This document shows, in pieces, positions 31,891-34,603 of a stretch of DNA of 34,603 bases. The notes under the pieces were generated by a model. It saw nothing but the letters and a program-made list of their open reading frames with translations. It did no database searches and had not been told where the DNA came from. This stretch comes from Isoetes engelmannii (taxonomy: Eukaryota > Streptophyta > Lycopodiopsida > Isoetales > Isoetaceae), in assembly GCA_011763485.2 (NCBI GenBank), contig JAANSK020253718.1:1-34603 (forward strand), read 5' to 3'. The first letter of the stretch is position 1; each line of letters opens with the position of its first letter. Position numbers and translations under genes: made by a program.

Positions 31891-31924
31891 CCTATGGAAT
31901 CCATAGTTCTATATATTCTATACA
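31891..31924. repeat. right direct repeat flanking copy 3
   Basis: Thirty-four bases identical to the left repeat except for the six-base gap. This is a likely target-site duplication, although longer than usual for a LINE. Confidence 0.85.
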
Positions 31925-33790
31925 AACAAGAAATTTATCGCGACGGCCAAGGCCGTCGGCATTTCTTTTTTCCAACTCGCTACAAAAGAGGTTTTTTGTG
32001 TTAATTTGAAAGAATCTCAGTTCGGAACATGCAAAATTGAAGTAACTGTGAAGAAAACCCTATTGAAACACCCTCAAACAATAACAATATTCAACTTGGA
32101 CCTTCAAATAATGTGAACAAGAAATCCAAACTTTTCATGTGATATCTGGGTTTGAAAGGATCTATTTGGTCTGTGCGATCCACCCTCTAGTAATTGTGGA
32201 GCGAAAAATGGGGAGGTTGCATTGATTTTTTTTGGAGATCTATTTGTTCAAGGAATCAAAGATATGCATGTGAATAATACGACAATAGTGAGTGGAAAAT
32301 TTTGATTCATGCCTGCTTGATTATGTTATCTAACAACTATTCGATACACATTACCTAGGCCACTTCTTTATACCACCATTCCGACCACGTATTTGTACAA
32401 CCATTTCTATCTAACAAAACTACCACTTCCTTAGGTCACCATTACTGCCTTTTCCCCTTTGTCTTTGGTCCATCTAACCACTGCAATGTGATGTTTGTCA
32501 ATTCGTGGACATCTATTTATTCAAGGACTTAAAAATATATAAGTGACTATTTGTGGTGGACATTTTGGTTGATTATGGTGTCCATCAACTATTCAACATT
32601 TGTTATTAACACACATCACTTCTTCATAATCTATAGAGACTTTAGTCTTGGTAAAGCAATTGTACAAAATTTCAAGACTAACTTTCCCTTGCTCAAACCA
32701 ACTTTCTGTTTAGGGCCAACTTTTGGGGGCAAGTTCATGAATCAGCCTAGGGTGCAACATTTATTCAAGAGTTCAATTGCCAAAAGATAAGTGCAAGTTG
32801 CAACATTAGCAGCTACCTGTTTCGAGAACAGGCTTGCGTTACTTAGTCAGCTACAGATGATGGCGTGCCTTCTGTCGGCTCTATAGGCGATCACAGCAGG
32901 GGCCACAACAGAACAAGAGCTCAATCTTGAGAAAAACTTGCAAAAAGATTAGTAGGCGGGAAACTGTATAGTCGGGAAAGAGGAACTCAAGCTTGTCACA
33001 AGTCCCAAGTTAGGCCGCATCTTGCAATGAATTATCTTTAGGTACATGAGCCTGCCTTTGATTAATATTTGAGTACATGAGAAGGAATTAAACATTGAAC
33101 CAGAATGACACTGAATCATCAAGAGCATACCTTATATAACCTTGAAGAATCGCAGGCGATGCTTCAAAAAAAAAAAAAAAAAAAAAAAAGCAAGAAAATT
33201 TATCTTGGTAGTCAAAGAATTGCAAGATTAAAAGCAGAAACAAAAATAGGAAAGTCACAAAAGATACGTCGTTTTTTATTGCCAGAACTCCCCTGGATTC
33301 TACAATGCAAGCGCATAACAAAGGAAGAAAATAATGGAGTGTTTCTATTTATACCACAAGCTAAATCACAAATTTTCTGCCATGAAATCTAAGCTGGCAT
33401 TCAATGGCTCATGACAATGGATTCTGCAATCAAGAAGTTGCTGCCTTCCCAAGAAAAGAGCTCACAATTTGGGCTTTTCCTCTTGAAGAAGCAGGAACAA
33501 AAAAAAAAAAAAAAGCCAATGCTTGTAGGTTAAAGAAAATCATAATGTTAAAGGAAATTTGATCTTACTTCGTTTCGTGGGCGCAAAATAGATCCGAGGC
33601 CGCTCATCTGCAGAAGTGAGGTTATTTCAGCAACACTATGCAAACAGCTAAATCGTCTCTAAGTTGGCTACATGTGTTGAGCTTTGTTGACAATGTCCCT
33701 TATCCTGGCTATCTGGTGCTATTCACTCTACAATCTAGTAACAACTTAGAAACAATTGCGTGTATGATACGTGTCAAATTTTTTATATAA
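31925..33790. other. no gene; diverged direct repeat and A-tracts
   Basis: Segments near 32239-32350 and 32510-32610 share an atctattt(g/a)ttcaagga...ttgattatg...caactattc pattern and are diverged copies of one repeat. A-runs lie at about 33164-33189 and 33499-33514. The first follows gcgatgcttc and may end a plus-strand retroposon. The Lys-rich plus-strand frame across it is an artefact. I see no gene. Confidence 0.4.
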
Positions 33791-33950
33791 AAAAGTCGCA
33801 TCCATACACATACCTATAGAATATAGAGATAACCTATAGAATATAGTATAACCTACAATATACATATAGAATCTCTATGTACGACGGATACGGTGGCTAT
33901 GGTGGTGCCTATATATATATATATGGGTAATTCGGTAACCTTGGTAACCA
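33791..33950. repeat. AT-rich repeat related to 30940-31100
   Basis: It contains repeated acctatagaatata words. Then comes a tacgacggatacggtggctat-like run (MYDGYGGYGGAY in one frame) and a TA tract. The same ingredients occur at 30945-31100, next to the Tyr/Gly-rich frame and copy 3. Confidence 0.6.
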
Positions 33951-33952
33951 CC

Positions 33953-34222
33953 CAGTCAGTGGTATATTGGTTGAATCATAGTCTTGGATGCACGAGGACG
34001 AGCTTAATTCCAGTGGAAGAGATTATAACTCAAGAACGAGCTTAATTCTAGTGGAAGAGATTGTAGCAGGTCCATGGAAGACCCCTGGAGTATTCGATCC
34101 TTGAATCTGCCTTTAAGGCATTCCCAAGACACCAGCATAACTAGGTAGAAGCGGCTACTCATAAACGTCTAGACGGCTTTGCCCAGTTGGTTAAGGGCAT
34201 GCCAGTTAGGAACATTACAGTT
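33953..34222 (+). mobile_element. tRNA-like SINE, plus-strand copy
   Basis: It is the same family as 11545-11990 but in the plus orientation. A-box-like agtggtatattggttg lies at 33959-33974, B-like gtattcgatcctt at 34090-34102, and a second A-box-like gcccagttggttaaggg at 34191-34207. An internal direct repeat (aacgagcttaattc(c/t)agtggaagagat) near 33998 and 34034 is specific to this copy. The end near 34220 coincides with the 3' end of one of the 11.5-kb copies, suggesting a natural element end. Confidence 0.6.
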
Positions 34223-34603
34223 CTTCCCCAACCTAGCTCTCGAATTGGAAATCATAACTCCGATAGCTTTGTGGAAAATAAACTAAAGAGGTTGGAAGGA
34301 ATTCAGCTGCTCAAAGAAAACACATGAAAATTTTCAGGGAAATTTCTAATTGTACTGGCCGTTGATGCTAAATATTTTAGATCCGACGACCTGAAGTAAT
34401 TTTTGCTGACGTGTCCATTCACATGGACATGCTAGAATTGCAAGAATTGATGCGCCTCCCTTTAGGCAAGCATGCTAAGGGAGCAGACTTCTTTAGAAGC
34501 TGAGATCAAAATGTGATTACCCGTCGTCAAGGATAGGGTCGAAGTATGATACGTATCATACGAAAAACGTATGAAACGTTTTATACATAGGCCTTTTTTC
34601 GAA
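34223..34603. other. no gene recognised; 18-bp palindrome
   Basis: A perfect 18-base palindrome (gtatgatac/gtatcatac) lies at 34544-34561. The same gtatgatacgt word occurs at 33763-33774. The rest is unremarkable. Confidence 0.5.

Noticed and set aside
33105-33392. Lys-rich plus-strand frame and its Phe-rich opposite
   Set aside because: They run through an A26 tract and have no domain.
1-34603. LTR retrotransposon or integrated plant virus
   Set aside because: I found no protease, integrase, coat or movement protein motif and no paired LTRs; short AT-rich LTR-like pieces at 500-665 and 22920-23110 were not enough.

Overview
This window looks like nuclear DNA of a land plant. The evidence is two complete intron-rich plant-type genes with short GT-AG introns (65-214 bp), AT-rich intergenic DNA, plant-style LINE ends with A-tails, tRNA-like SINE modules and the remnant of a UAP56-type helicase gene. 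I lean towards a seed-free plant (fern, lycophyte or bryophyte) because of the kinds of retroelement and transposase-like gene present, but the sequence does not settle this.

Layout. 0.9-2.0 kb: a non-LTR element on the minus strand carrying an L1-type ORF1 but no ORF2, ending in a (TTATC)n tail. 2.5-2.9 kb: a frameshifted UAP56 helicase fragment next to a tandem duplication. 3.7-4.0 kb: a TG-rich minisatellite. 5.3-9.6 kb: a decayed multi-exon transposase-like gene (minus), with an unusual intronic foldback matching its own exon and a hairpin at its 5' end. 9.9-11.4 kb: the 3' part of a LINE ORF2 (plus). 11.5-12.0 kb: tRNA-like SINE modules. 13.2-13.4 kb: a 35-bp minisatellite. 15.3-18.4 kb: an intact ten-exon gene for a WAC/DDT/WHIM chromatin-remodelling protein (minus). 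19.2-19.7 kb: a cluster of inverted and tandem repeats. 21.2-22.9 kb: a decayed LINE ORF2 (minus). 23.1-23.9 kb: a Pro/Ser-rich ORF of unknown origin. 25.9-27.5 kb: an intact five-exon GDSL esterase/lipase gene (minus). 28.6-29.0 and 31.1-31.9 kb: two more copies of the ORF1-only element, the second bracketed by long direct repeats. 29.4-29.8 kb: another LINE 3' end. 30.8-31.0 kb: a Tyr/Gly-rich repeat ORF. 34.0-34.2 kb: another SINE copy.

Only two loci read as functional genes: the DDT/WAC protein (740 residues) and the GDSL enzyme (367 residues). Both models were joined by hand from splice sites, and every junction keeps the reading frame. They are not functionally linked. Most of the rest is mobile-element debris. 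The parts most worth following up are the transposase-like locus with its self-matching foldback and the ORF1-only LINE family with pentanucleotide tails.
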